Made by a program: the position numbers and the translations under genes. Below are positions 43,634 through 55,345 of a stretch of 64,000 nucleotides of DNA, one piece after another. The DNA lies in assembly GCF_019175385.1 (NCBI RefSeq), contig NC_083341.1:20902203-20966202 (forward strand), in the 5' to 3' direction. The stretch comes from Lycium barbarum (Eukaryota > Streptophyta > Magnoliopsida > Solanales > Solanaceae). Under the pieces are notes generated by a model. The model saw only the letters and a program-made list of their open reading frames with translations. It made no database searches and had not been told where the DNA came from. Positions within the stretch are counted from its first letter, which is position 1. Each line of letters opens with the position of its first letter.

Positions 43634-46600
43634 AGGTAGAGTTTGCTTTGAGATAGATGTCAATGTTCTTACATGTATTTGTCGGTATTTACTTTACTTA
43701 CTTGCCTTCTTACTTGCTCATTTAAAACTGAACTTATCCGAATTACGCAGTTTATCCTTTTTCTTTTGTGGCCAAAATTTATGCCCGTACTCAAGGTCGT
43801 CTCTTTTCTTATTACCTGTTTGTCTACTAACTCTTCATGCTTTATTATTCTCATTGTATCTTCAGCCTCCGTCGTTTACATTCTTATATGCTCTTTTATC
43901 CAGTACTTACCACATACTTTTATCCAATTTTGATCCCATCTTCTTTTTATTCAGAATTTCTTGTTCTCTTCGATCTCCACGTATCTTTCTTACATTTTAC
44001 AGATGTCCCAGGCCTTTGTCTTCTTGGAGTTTACTTATTCTTGTTCTTCCTCCCTTAAAGATAACCTCAAGACTGGCCACATTTTAGCATCATTTGCTTT
44101 CTATAGCAGTTGAATTAATCTTTGTGGTACTTTATCTTTTAACTAGTTTAACACCGAAATGTCTCGCTTAATTTCTCTTTCCTTCAATTGGACTTCTGGC
44201 ACTTGGCTAACTAACGATAATTCTTGTACTTATATCAAAAACATCTCAAATCTCTTCTTTAATGATTCATTTCCTTCAATTTACTCTTAAAGTTTCTGAT
44301 CCTTAGTTCGGCTAATAACTTAGGGGTGAATTCAGAAATTTGTCGAAGAATAATCAAGATTCCTATTCATGCAACGAATTCGAATCTTTTCATTCTTTCC
44401 TTTGCCTATAACCTTTATTCATCCCTTTTTCCAATAAGAGCCATCATGTTTCTTGTTCCACGAGGTCCCATTGTCACCCGCTTGTTCCAATCAAACGTGA
44501 TATTCTTTGATCATTTCCTTTGGGGTTCTCCTTCTACTTTTAACCTTTGCCCGATTCTAACTTAATACGTCTTTCCTATAGTTTGACGCACTCATCTATC
44601 ATTTAGGTTTATCAATCAAGGGGATCTCTTAATTCCTTAAATGTCCATCTTCTTTATTTATATCCTTGAATTTTTTCCTACAATCTTATCTTCGTCTACT
44701 TCCATGATTTCACCTTCCGTTGACTTAGTCCCTCCTGATTCGTACCCCTCTATTTCTCTGCTAGTGGACAACTTTCTTATTCGGCTGTGGTACTTTTCGT
44801 TGCTTGCTTATCTAGTGTTACTTTAGATTATCCCTCTTAGTACTAATCGATTTTACATACATATCATCTCATCTCCTTTTTAATTATTTGGTCGGACTCC
44901 TTAATTCCTTGCATTGTCATCATAGTTCCACCTATGGTAGCGCCCAGATGGTTTGTCATAGCATTTCCTTGCTAATGGCTTATTATTCTCATTAATTACT
45001 CTACTTCAGATTACTCATCCAATGCGTCAAAATACCATAGCCAAGGGATTTATATCCCAATGGGACTCAATTCGACCAATACAACAATCCTCAGCACCAT
45101 TCCTAGCATTTTCTTATCATCGTTGTTATCTCCCATCACAAGATTATACTTACAACATACTAATGATCATATCTGAAGCTAATATACTATTCAAAATATG
45201 TTCAAATCCATGTTTGAATCTTTCCTCCAATTTTCTCTCCTCCAATCTTATCATCATTACAAATTAACTCATAAGTTTTAGAATAAAATAAAATCTTACT
45301 TAATCATAACTTCCTTTCAATACGAGTGTGCTTCCCTCTTTAAGTCCTTGGCTCTCCTATACCAGCGGCTAATTGAGACTTAACTAGCTTCCATTCTTCT
45401 TCAAATATTTATTGTCGTCCCCACACCATTTTACTAGCCATTTCATCAGGATGGTTATTTATATGGTCCTATGACATATGCTCTCGCAATTTAATATAAA
45501 TGGTTACTTATGATTTCACAATGCAGGAAGTATTTTCTAGTCTCAGGCAATACTGCTGTCATGCTATCCATAGGCATACCGTCTTCCTTTCTTTTAATGA
45601 TCATTGAAATTCCTAAAAATATTACTCTTTTAAAACTCTCACCTCTTACAGTGCTACAATTTCTCTTTACTAATCTCAACTGTCTCTGATACTTATCCTT
45701 GGTCACTTGTATGCCTTCTCACTTCTTCTGTTACCTTTTTGGGGTACGTTTGTTGCATATTTAATTGTAACAAAAAATTTCTCTAGTACGACCGATTCGA
45801 ATCATAGCCCGGAACACAACGTATTGCATTGACAAAACTTATTTCCTTGATTTTCTAAACCTTCATTATCTTGTCATGCCTCCTTTCCCATGTCTGTCTC
45901 ATAATATACTTGCATTTAGTCCATTTTCACTTTTCTTTAGCACATCCTTATTGTATTAGTTCATCTCGAATTTTGACTCCTTCAAGCCAGTACATTTCCT
46001 TCTTCTGTACTTGGGAATATTCTAATTCGTCTAAGAATGTTCTCATATACCAGTAACATTTGAGTATTGACCGCTTTGGTAGTCATTCGGCCGAGCCTAG
46101 CGATCCTTCAACTCCTCTAGTCCATATAATGCCAGAGTTACTTTCATCACATGGTTTGACTTATTTCTCTTTTGCTAATTGGATTCTTGTATCAAGTCAT
46201 CCATACATATTGGACATAACTCAAACTACTTCCTTCTTTCATGCCTAATAGTCCCCTAGGTTAATGAATCAATGGTGACATCGGAATTCTTTAGGCTCCT
46301 TATAGAATGCCCGACTATACCATGCTCCTTCAGCCGTAAGTTTTTTTTTTCCTTCATAGACATCCTTTCCCCAGTACCCTTGAGATTTCTCTTACCCTTG
46401 GTTCTCGATTCCGAGTTGGGTTTATATCATACCAGTAAAAGTCGATACTTTCTCTCATATTCTCACGATTCGTCCTTTTCTTAATTTAGCTCATAGTTTC
46501 CCATAATTTCTCTTAACTAATTGTTTGTATCATAATCATACGTCATAATCCTTCTAATGTCCCGCCGATTCTTGTTCTCATCATGAAATTTTAGTAAAAT

Positions 46601-47544
46601 ACACCCTTTTCTTTCTTCCTTCGTTCATTTCTTATTTCCCTTTACGATACCATAACTTGCTCGTATGTATGTTTATTTCTCGTATATTCGTCCTGTTTCC
46701 TTTATAATCGTATCTCTATCCCAAGTCCACTGTCGTATGCCATCACTGTCTACCCTTGGCCAACCTTATTAATTTATTAAACTTCCTCTTATAGTCGTCA
46801 ATCACATGACTTCCTTCAATCAATTCATAACCGCACTTTCTCGTACTTCTATCCTGAAGGTCCTCCTAGATTTTCGTTGCTCGTAAAGTGCTCTTTCCCG
46901 TTTTCCACTTAATAATATCTACCTAGAAGTTTGCAGAACATTCCACTATAAGTACAAACCCATCTTGATTTCCCGTACTCGTTAACTGCCTTTCCCACAT
47001 CAATATCTCTTTGTTATCACTTACTGACCAATCTAATCTATAAATCGTAATACTGCATTTGAGTTCCTAATGTCAACTTTCTTTATGTTTCCAATAGGTC
47101 CCAATCCTTCGAAATCTCGAATGCAACTCATCCCAGTTTCTTAACTACTAATCATTTTTCCCTCCAGGGTTCCTCCTTTAAATTAAATTAAAATCACTCT
47201 AAAACTTCTCTTTGAAAGCATCGCATAGTTATTCCTTCAATCCTGACTTACCAAATGGCTGATGGTCACATTTTCTCTTTATTCTTTCTCTATTAACATG
47301 CAAACAATTCAATTTGCAAAAATTTCGGCAGAGTTTCCTCTATAATTCATACTACCTCATTCCTGCACACAGCCCAGAAAACACATCCAATGCCCACAGA
47401 GCAATCACAAATACCCATAATGTCTTGCTCAAGTTCTTATATCAACGTCTATCCATATTAATAAAACAGGAAACATACCTTTCGAATGAAAAACTTCAAT
47501 TCTTAGCAATTACCTCGTAGTGGCATAATCAACTGCTTATCCAT
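43634..47544 (-). other. Non-coding internal region of element C
   Basis: About 3.9 kb, pyrimidine-rich on the plus strand, hence purine-rich in element sense. It aligns with 1759-5660 of element D in inverse orientation, minus the B-LTR fragment found in D. Sense frames are closed. Antisense open frames at 45022-45267, 46060-46248 and 46272-46484 have counterparts in D but no known domain. Confidence 0.78.
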
Positions 47545-47752
47545 GATCAAAACATTTGGGGTTAGAATCAGGGACATAATATCCTATGATTTAGCTCTAT
47601 GGCACGATCTAGGATAAGAAAGAAAGGTCAATGGTTCCAAAATGCCCTGCAGCCTCTTGTTTATAAGTGTGGCGCACTTCACACCCATAAATAAGACTCT
47701 GCTGGACACGGCTCGTAGACATTCCCTAGGAAGAACTGCTTTGATACCACTT
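47545..47752 (-). other. Leader and primer binding site of element C
   Basis: Reverse complement of 47738-47749 reads TGGTATCAAAGC, a one-base variant of the initiator-Met primer site, next to the LTR at 47753. The following 190 bases in element sense resemble the leaders of A and B (GTGTCCAGCAGAGTC, GTGCCATAGAGCTAAA). Confidence 0.8.
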
Positions 47753-48976
47753 TGTCACACCCCTCCCAGGAGTATGATGGGCTCCGACCCGTAGGCCGAG
47801 AACCACCTGACTTATCTGTAACTTTGAACATTATAAATCATATTTAAAAGAACACCTGCACGCAGAAAATGCCCAACATAGGAATATCAGATCATTCAGC
47901 ACATATGTACATATGCGGACCGACAAGGTCGCCACAACACAACGTATATTATAAAGCCGGCAAGGCTAACAGTAAAGTATCAAGAGCTCAAAATAAGGTC
48001 GACCAGGCCACCAATATATTATACCATAATATGAACCGGTGGAGCTACAAAACATCTAACTGTACACACACGTCTACGAGCCTCTACATGGAATACAAAT
48101 GATCATAAGGACAATACCAAATAAACTGCAGCTCCGAAGAAAGTGGAGTGCTCCTAAGAATCTGCTGATAGAAGACCTACGGGTCTGGTCCGTCTCCCTG
48201 CCTACCTGCGGGCATGAGCGCAGCGTCCACAAGAAGGGACGTCAGTACGAATAATGTACTGAGTATGTAAGGCATGAATAACAACATAATATAGATATGA
48301 AAGGTAACATGGAATATGAGAGATAACCTGTACATCTGGATGCCTCATAAGGCGGATGTCATGCATGCTTAGCCTTAAAAAAACATTTTATACATATACA
48401 TAGTATCATTCCCGCCATTAAGGCTCGGTGTCATATATATAGTATCATGCCCGTCCATTAAGGCTAGGTGTCATATATATAGTATCATGCCCGACCATTG
48501 AGACTCGGTGTTATCATCATTAGCCCGCGTCCGGGCCTCCCGCATCCGGAGCAATATCATAACATGCCCACTGCAGTGGTGTGCACATCTACGTGCCATG
48601 ATCGGCCGACTATAGTGCGGCGCAGTGTGAGAAAATACATACACATATATAAAGCATGCATGAGAGCCAAATAAAAGCTACGACTCTATCAGAGTGACGT
48701 AAGGTCGGTAATCTCCGATTTATGTTATGGAGCAATCATCATTGCTATATCTCACCTTGAAGGTACTATTATTATAAGGCGAGATCAACAACAATGAATC
48801 AAGAAAATCACGAAAATAACTCAACATTCTCATATTCACATTGAAATCATAAGCTTGGGACTTTTAAACGTGAAATCATCATCATCGTCGTAACCATCAT
48901 AGAAACATTCTCATCTTTAGCATCGTCATTAACATTGTAAAAACATGTCCGTTGTTGTTGTCATAAAAGCTTATAG
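47753..48976 (-). repeat. 5' LTR of element C, part 1
   Basis: From TGTCACACCCC to the TAG target duplication at 48974-48976. It contains the shared GACGTCAGTAC module near 48238-48275 and tandem ATTAAGGCTCGGTGTCATATA-type units near 48400-48510. Confidence 0.9.
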
Positions 48977-49240
48977 CACTACAAAAAAACGCTTAAATTG
49001 CGGGGGTTATTTTTAAGGTTTGCGGCGGTTTGAAACCCACGCAATGTGTTGTTGCGGCAGTTGGCAAAACCCCCACAATAACAGCTGTCGCAATCAATTA
49101 GCGGCGGTTTTTTGCTGACCGCTAGAACTAATTTGCGGCAGTTATTTTACGGTAGTTGACCCTCGTAATTTTAAAATTTAATCTTTTAAAAATAATTCTC
49201 AATGACAGATTGCGGCGGTTTAGAACCTCCGCAATACATA
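48977..49240. repeat. CACTA left terminal and subterminal repeat region
   Basis: Terminal inverted repeat followed by at least six copies of GCGGCGGTT-like motifs in both orientations. No gene. Confidence 0.85.
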
Positions 49241-50431
49241 TATATATATATTTTTTTTAAAATTAGCTTATATTTAAAGGTCCTGGCAGTCTCATATCCC
49301 CCAACAATTCATTGATTTTTTTTATATATTATTGATTACAAAATCACTAATTAAGCTAGAAATCATAATCAAAGCAAAAAAAAAAAAAAACGTTAAAACT
49401 TTAAGAGACATCGATAACATATTGTAAAATCACAAATGTTATCATAAAGTACCATTAGTTTTTGAAACTAAAAATTTAAGTAGCATTATCAGATCACTCA
49501 AAAACTAAATTTAAACACAATACATTCACTCCAGCATTCTAGCATCCATTCCTACCAAACAATACAATGAAATCAACGGTTGTCACTAGGATTACTATCA
49601 CCGCATGATCTTCTTGCGTCCATGGGCGAAAGGGATCCACTCGCCGCATCACTTGGCTGCATAATGAAAAGCATAGAAATAGAGTTAGCTACTATCCTGA
49701 TAACACCACAACTCTTTATTCAAGTTTAATTTGGAAATCCAACTGCTCACTTACAATCTTATATAATATCTTATCAACTCATTGAATGACAATTAAAGAA
49801 CGTGTTAATCCATGAGTATATACACCAACCAAAAGTATACAAAATACAGCAACAGAGTGTAAAAACGAATTCACATAACTAGTACTAGAATATATCACCA
49901 GCATTAATATTTGGAAAGATAAAAAAGAGTGCCCAATATGATTTAGGGCAAGGATTCGTGATTTACTTTCGTACAACAAAATTTGTAATGAACCATATGA
50001 AAATAAAGGAAGGAATCCATATATGGATAAACAACATTTATGATCACATACATCATTTTCAATTGAGCATCCAAAAGAAGTAGTTAGCTGTCACGTAACA
50101 TGGCATCCAAAATTACTAGCATTAGTTAATGCATGAAAATGATGTTGAACTACATCACACTAATTATAGGGGCACTATCTCTGTGGTTTTAATTTTTTGC
50201 ATTTAAGATTTTAAGGTGGCTACATTACTGCCACAAATTAGAAGTATTGTCCTTTTTCTTCAAGCTTCTTTTTCATACAGTAGAAAATAATACATAGTAG
50301 AGAATTAAGCATCAATCACATTCAAAAGTAACTAAACCTCTTTTTCATCTCACACTAGCTACAATCAGTTTCATATAAATACTACTCCCTCGATCCAAAT
50401 TTATACGACACTCTTTCCTTAAACATTCCTA
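49241..50431. other. CACTA interior without recognised gene
   Basis: AT-rich sequence between the subterminal repeats and the LINE fragment. The 66-residue minus-strand frame at 49779-49979 has no recognisable domain. Confidence 0.6.
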
Positions 50432-50700
50432 TTAGAAATGACACTGAAAGAAGAGGTGTTCAGTTTTTTCCTCCTGCTCCTCACATATGACACACTTGTT
50501 ATCATGGCACACCCCTATTTTTTGTAATCTTGATCTTGTAAGGATCCTGTCATATCCTACTATCCAGCAAATGAAACTCTGTTTTGGTATATTGAGTTTA
50601 TTCCACACCACCTCTCCCAATACCATGCTTCTTGGTCTCCTTTCCTCCATTGATAGCCACTATGAATTTTATAGCTACCACTCTGTGTCAAAATTACAAG
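50432..50700 (-). pseudogene. LINE zf-RVT fragment captured in the CACTA element
   Basis: Reads YKIHSGYQWRKGDQEAW, then VWNKLNIPKQSFICWIVGYD and VICEEQEEKTEHLFFQCHF: the zinc-binding region after the reverse transcriptase of plant LINEs (C-x2-C-x8-H-x4-C). One frameshift lies near 50610. It directly abuts the transposase frame at about 50690, so part of the transposase has been replaced by it. Confidence 0.8.
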
Positions 50701-52060
50701 AGGGGCATGCAAGGCCAGTATGTGTGTTCCAACCAGATAAGATATCAAGTCCAGGAAAATCACTAACTGTCCACATAAGAGATGCTCGCATTCTAAACAT
50801 TTCATCCTTTGATGAATCAAAAGTGTCCACACCTTCCCTCCATAACTCATTCAACTCCTTAATAAGGGGTTGTAGGTATACATCTATGTTATTCCCTGCC
50901 GTACGTGGACCTGGAATGATCATTGAGAGGATGAAATTTGGTTGCTTCATACACAAACAAGGAGGAAGGTTATATAGAACCAAAACCACAGGCCAAATGC
51001 TATAATTAGTACTCATTGTCCCAAAAGGATTGAAACCATCACTAGCTAGACCTAATCGAACATTTCGAGGATCAGAAGCAAATTCAGGAAAAGTTGTATC
51101 AAACCTCTTCCATGCCTCACCATCTCTAGGATGTCTTATGGTTCCATCTTTGTTACCATCCTCCGCATGCCAACTCATATGCTCAGCAATCTTAGAGCAC
51201 ATGAACAATCTTTGTAATCTTGGTTTTAATGGAAAGTAGCGCAAAATTTTTGCAGGATTTTTCCTTTTCTTCTTTTGTTTCTTACTTGTAGTAGGTGCAT
51301 GATCTTTATTGCTCTCATTCTCGGGCTTCCATCTAGAAGTGTGACAATACTTGCATGTTTCTGCATTAACATCATCTTCCCAGTACAACATGCAATCATT
51401 TGGACAAGCATCTATCTTGACATAATCAAGACACAACTTCTTGATGGTTTTCTTGGCCTCATAAAAAGAATTGGGAATCTTTGCAAATTTAAATGCATCT
51501 CTGAGTAGATCTAGTATCATAGTCATTCCCTTGTCACTTAACCCATACAAACACTTTATATGATAAAGCTTTAATAAAAATTCCAACTTTGAGTACTTAG
51601 ACCCTTCATACAATTCTTGATGTCCATCTCCAAGCAACTCAAACAAATCTTTGTTATTTGAAGCAGGCATATCATGTAACATTTCTTCTTCTCCCACCAC
51701 TTGTGACGGACCTACATCAACACCCTCATGCCTTAAGCCCCCAAATACTTCATTAATCAATAATTCTACAGGATTTTCAGTGGGTGGTACATCTTGAGTG
51801 ACCTCACTATTTCTGGAATTATGCAATACATTCATTTCCCCGTGCATAAACCAAGTGACATAATTTTTAGGGAACGGCTTGTCAATCAAATGATTAAACA
51901 CTATTTTCCTGGTCTGCCACTTCCTAGAACCATATTTAGGACATGGACATTTTATTTTATCTCCTATAGCTGCATTGTTAAATGCAAAATTGAGAAATTG
52001 ATTCAAACCAATCACATACTCTGGTGTGTTCCTTGGCATTCCAATCCAAGATTTATCCAT
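50675..52060 (-). pseudogene. CACTA transposase (TNP2 type), C-terminally truncated
   Basis: 461 codons from ATG 52060. The start MDKSWIGMPRNTPEY with KCPCPKYG is the transposase-associated N-terminal domain. Residues about 290-460 are the Transposase_21/TNP2 region: HMSWHAEDGNKDGTIRHPRD, GLASDGFNPFGTMSTNYSIW, PGPRTAGNNIDVYLQPLI and DFPGLDILSGWNTHTGLACP. Full-length TNP2 proteins are roughly twice as long; here the frame ends at NFDTEW, where LINE sequence starts. It would recognise and cut CACTA ends if complete. No internal stop before the truncation, so decay is mild. Confidence 0.93.
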
Positions 52061-53476
52061 TAAAAAATTAGATTAGTGTGCAACAATATCACCTATAAGA
52101 ATTCATGAGAAAGAAAATGAGTTGCCTATTAGCATAAGTGAACATAATAGAAAATGAAAAAATAATTAATTCTAATAGAGAACATACATAATCTAACATG
52201 GTTTTTTGGTATGTTTTCTGTATTTCTTTCTTCCTTCCTCCCTCTTTTGCATATTTTTTTCCCCTTCCAATTCATGGTTTTTTGGGGGAGAATATAGTAA
52301 TATGAAGATTATAGATGTAAGTTTTCTCTTTTCCGTGTCCCTTTTTCTCTTCTGAAACATCCTATTCAAAGCTATTTTTGGTTAAACAATCTGGATTTAA
52401 GAGGGTCCTAACACAGCGAAAAGTAAGTTCTTTCAGGCAATTTGTCAAACACCTCCAAGGCAAGTTTGATAGCAGTTCCATTCTTACTACACTTTGAAAA
52501 GCTTAAAACAGTTTAAAATAAAGAATAAACCATGAAAACAGCGAAGCAGCTGAACACGCACAACAGAGGTGTAGAGATTTATCACCAATTAGCCAAAAAA
52601 ATTAGGTGAAAGTAAGCTAAATCTTCCATGGAAGACTCAAAACACAGAAAAGAGCATTCTTCAATTTAAAACTCAGCATTGATAATCAGAAAAGATGGAA
52701 AAATAAAGAGGAAATCGGGAAAAAAACTCACCTAATAACTGTGTAGATCACCTAAACTGAGCAGTGAAGACACGCAGCAAAACGATCAAAATATGAAGAA
52801 GAACCTGGTAAACCCAAAAAATTAGTGAACTCATATTATTCATTAATCAGCGATTGAAGTGTCAATCTTTAAAAAATCATAGGTGTTTGAACATATAATC
52901 ACATGAAAACATTAAGAAAGGGGAAAACCCATATACTGAAATACCAAAAATCAGAAGATACTTGAGATAATAGATAGAGTATTAGAAGTAGTAGCAGTAG
53001 AAAATTTACCTTTGAGATCAATGTTTGGACCAATTTCGTAAAAAACTCCAACTTCTATTTAAAACTAATTTCGTACCCATGTTTGGACCAATTTCATTTG
53101 ACGTTTGAGAAAGGATATTTCAAAGTTACAAATACAATTCATTAGAATGAGGCTAATGGTTTTGTTGAGTCTGTTTGGTCTAGTTCGAAATTTGTATCTT
53201 ATTTGCAGAAATAAAAAGTAGTGAGAGAGGCATAGGGTTTTGAGAGAGGGGGAAAAGATAAGGTAAAATTTTTCAGAAAAAAAAAAAGAGCCAAAAAAAA
53301 AAAGTGAGGGAAAAGTTGCGCGCTATTTTTTTTCCCAGATGGTGGAGGTTCCAAACCCCCGCTAGTTTCTTTTATTTGTGTCGGACTTATAAACCCCCGC
53401 TATTTAATGAAATTTGCGGGGGTTGTATCTGACCCCCGCTATTAAACCGCCGCAATTTAAGCATTTTTTTGTAGTG
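52061..53476. other. CACTA right arm
   Basis: Upstream of the transposase: leader or promoter sequence without an open frame of note, ending in subterminal repeats (CCCCCGCTA units near 53385-53450) and the terminal inverted repeat. No second CACTA gene (TnpA type) is visible. Confidence 0.7.
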
Positions 53477-53479
53477 TAG

Positions 53480-55014
53480 AATCATAATTCTGACTCGGAA
53501 AATAGGGACATTTTGGAAAACATTTATGGATTATCAAGAAAAAAGTCATGCCTTTGAATCATGGACTCTAACTTTTGGAAGTAACGAGGTTATGAAACAT
53601 ATGTAAGGAATTATAACATAAGAGTTTCTAGAAATAGGATCATCATCATCACAAAACACGTTTATCTTTAGCATCATAAGAACTCCATAAATCATGAATC
53701 TCTAGCTTTTGAGAATAAGAATATTCTTGGAAAACATTTATGGATTCACATAGAGGGATCACGGGACATTTGGAAAACACATATTGGATTCATAAGAAAG
53801 GAATCATGCCTTTAGAAGAAAGGGACTAGCCTTAACATACCTGGAAGATAATTTCTCGACTTCCAACTTACTTCCTGACTCGCAATCTACATATAAAACC
53901 ATTCATACTATTGTTAGGCTCGTCATCATGCACTTGTCTCAAACCTTTAATTAAAATCCTTTTAGATTCTGTCGAAATTCGGGCAGTATCTCCCCTGTTT
54001 ATATGCCTAGCCCGAAATCATAAAATCAACAACCAATCAACAACAACAATACCAACATCATCAACACCAGTATCCATACCAATATATTTCCTAAAACATC
54101 CCACACGATGTTTTCTAAATTTCTCAACTAACCAACTTGTGATACGACTATTTAATAACTTTATTTCCGTAAAGAAGCCGAAATTAATACCAATAAGGAG
54201 AAATTCATACCTTTTCCTTGTTAGAACAATAATATATGCAATATCCATCTTGAATCCAAGCCAAAATCCACCGCAAAATGATACTATAAGCGCGACTATA
54301 TGTTGTCTGAACCTCGATTAATACTCCGTAACTTGAAATTACTCAAAATCCTTACTTTTATATGATATATAGGCTCTCATATGTTTGATGAAATCTCTAG
54401 AGCATTTGGGAAATTTTTTGTGAAGAAAAAATGGAGTTTTGCCCCTTATATAGTGTGCCAAAGTCGGCATCACTGTAGCGTCACTATAGCAGCACTGTAG
54501 CACTACTGTAGCAGCGCGACCTACTCTGTCCGCCTAACTTGTAACATCCATAATTCTCTACTCTGACGTCGTATCGACAAGCGATTTGTTGAGTTAGAAA
54601 CTAGACTCGACGAACTTCATCTTAGGATTTTGAAACACCTAAAAACTCCTAATATACTAGGAGATATACCCTTCCAAAATTGACTAAAAATCTGCCCAAA
54701 ATCCTGCCAACTTTTTCCAAATTTTTGTCAAACTTATTTTCTTCGATCTGCTTAATCCCGAAACTCTCCATACATGATATTTATCACTAATCATACTTGA
54801 CAATGGTCATATCCTTTGGTTCCAAGGTTGTCCTTCCCGGTTACGACTTACAAGATCATAATTCATCCTTTACTTAAACAATATACTTAATAATGTTTCG
54901 TTCCTCACACTCCAAAGTTGTTTTACCTAGCCATAGCTCGACATACTTACATTCAAATTTAACCAGTGCTTCTCCGAGGTACGGGGTGTAACATTGAAAG
55001 TGCGGGGTGTAACA
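53480..55014 (-). repeat. 5' LTR of element C, part 2
   Basis: Continues the LTR after the second TAG and ends GTGTAACA at 55014. It contains five CTGTAGC-like repeats near 54472-54515 in a purine-poor context. Confidence 0.9.
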
Positions 55015-55345
55015 TAATCTTAGAGTTCATTTTTTGAGCCTCTCATCTTCTCGAGAAGCAAAACTCGAATGGATAGAACAGATGGTCTAACTACATAACT
55101 GATAATGTTGTTGAAGCCATTTTCCATACACCATTTGACTGCAAATTCAGCTGCTTTTTCTTCTGAGAAGTTGTTCTTGTAGCATTCTACTGGTTTGGAA
55201 AAAGCTTTACAAAAGTTTCCATTGCTATCTCTTATTATACCTCCTATGCCACCTTTGCCTTTATCCTTGATATAATTTCCATCTACATTTACCTTGTACA
55301 CACCTGGAGAATACAGAACTAGACTTAGGTGGGACTTGAACATGG
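55015..55345 (-). pseudogene. LINE RNase H fragment, first half, split by element C
   Basis: Reads YKVNVDGNYIKDKGKGGIGG, then IIRDSNGNFCKAFSKPVE and EFAVKWCMENGFNNIIS: the RVT_3-type RNase H start (VDG and the ...E motif) found at LINE 3' ends. The second half lies beyond element C at 41478-41565. Confidence 0.85.

Larger units (their letters stand above)
48977..53476 (-). mobile_element. CACTA (En/Spm-type) transposon, 4,500 bp
   Basis: Starts CACTACAAAAAAACGC and ends with the inverse (GCATTTTTTTGTAGTG), giving terminal inverted repeats of about 30 bp with two or three mismatches. It is flanked by the 3-bp duplication TAG (48974-48976, 53477-53479). Subterminal GCGGCGGTT/GCGGCAGTT motifs are repeated in both orientations over about 250 bp at the left end and again at the right end, where transposase-related proteins bind in this superfamily. 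It carries a truncated transposase and a LINE fragment, so it is non-autonomous. Confidence 0.95.
41566..55014 (-). mobile_element. Element C: non-autonomous LTR element with nested CACTA transposon
   Basis: Flanked by TAATC (41561-41565 and 55015-55019). Left LTR 41566-43595, internal region 43596-47752, right LTR 47753-55014 interrupted by a CACTA element. Internal sequence is the same family as element D but in the opposite orientation, with no gag or pol. Terminal sequences, primer site and leader relate it to element B. Confidence 0.93.

Noticed and set aside
50487..51005. Plus-strand frame of 172 codons
   Set aside because: Antisense to the CACTA transposase and LINE zf-RVT sequence; no recognisable domain.
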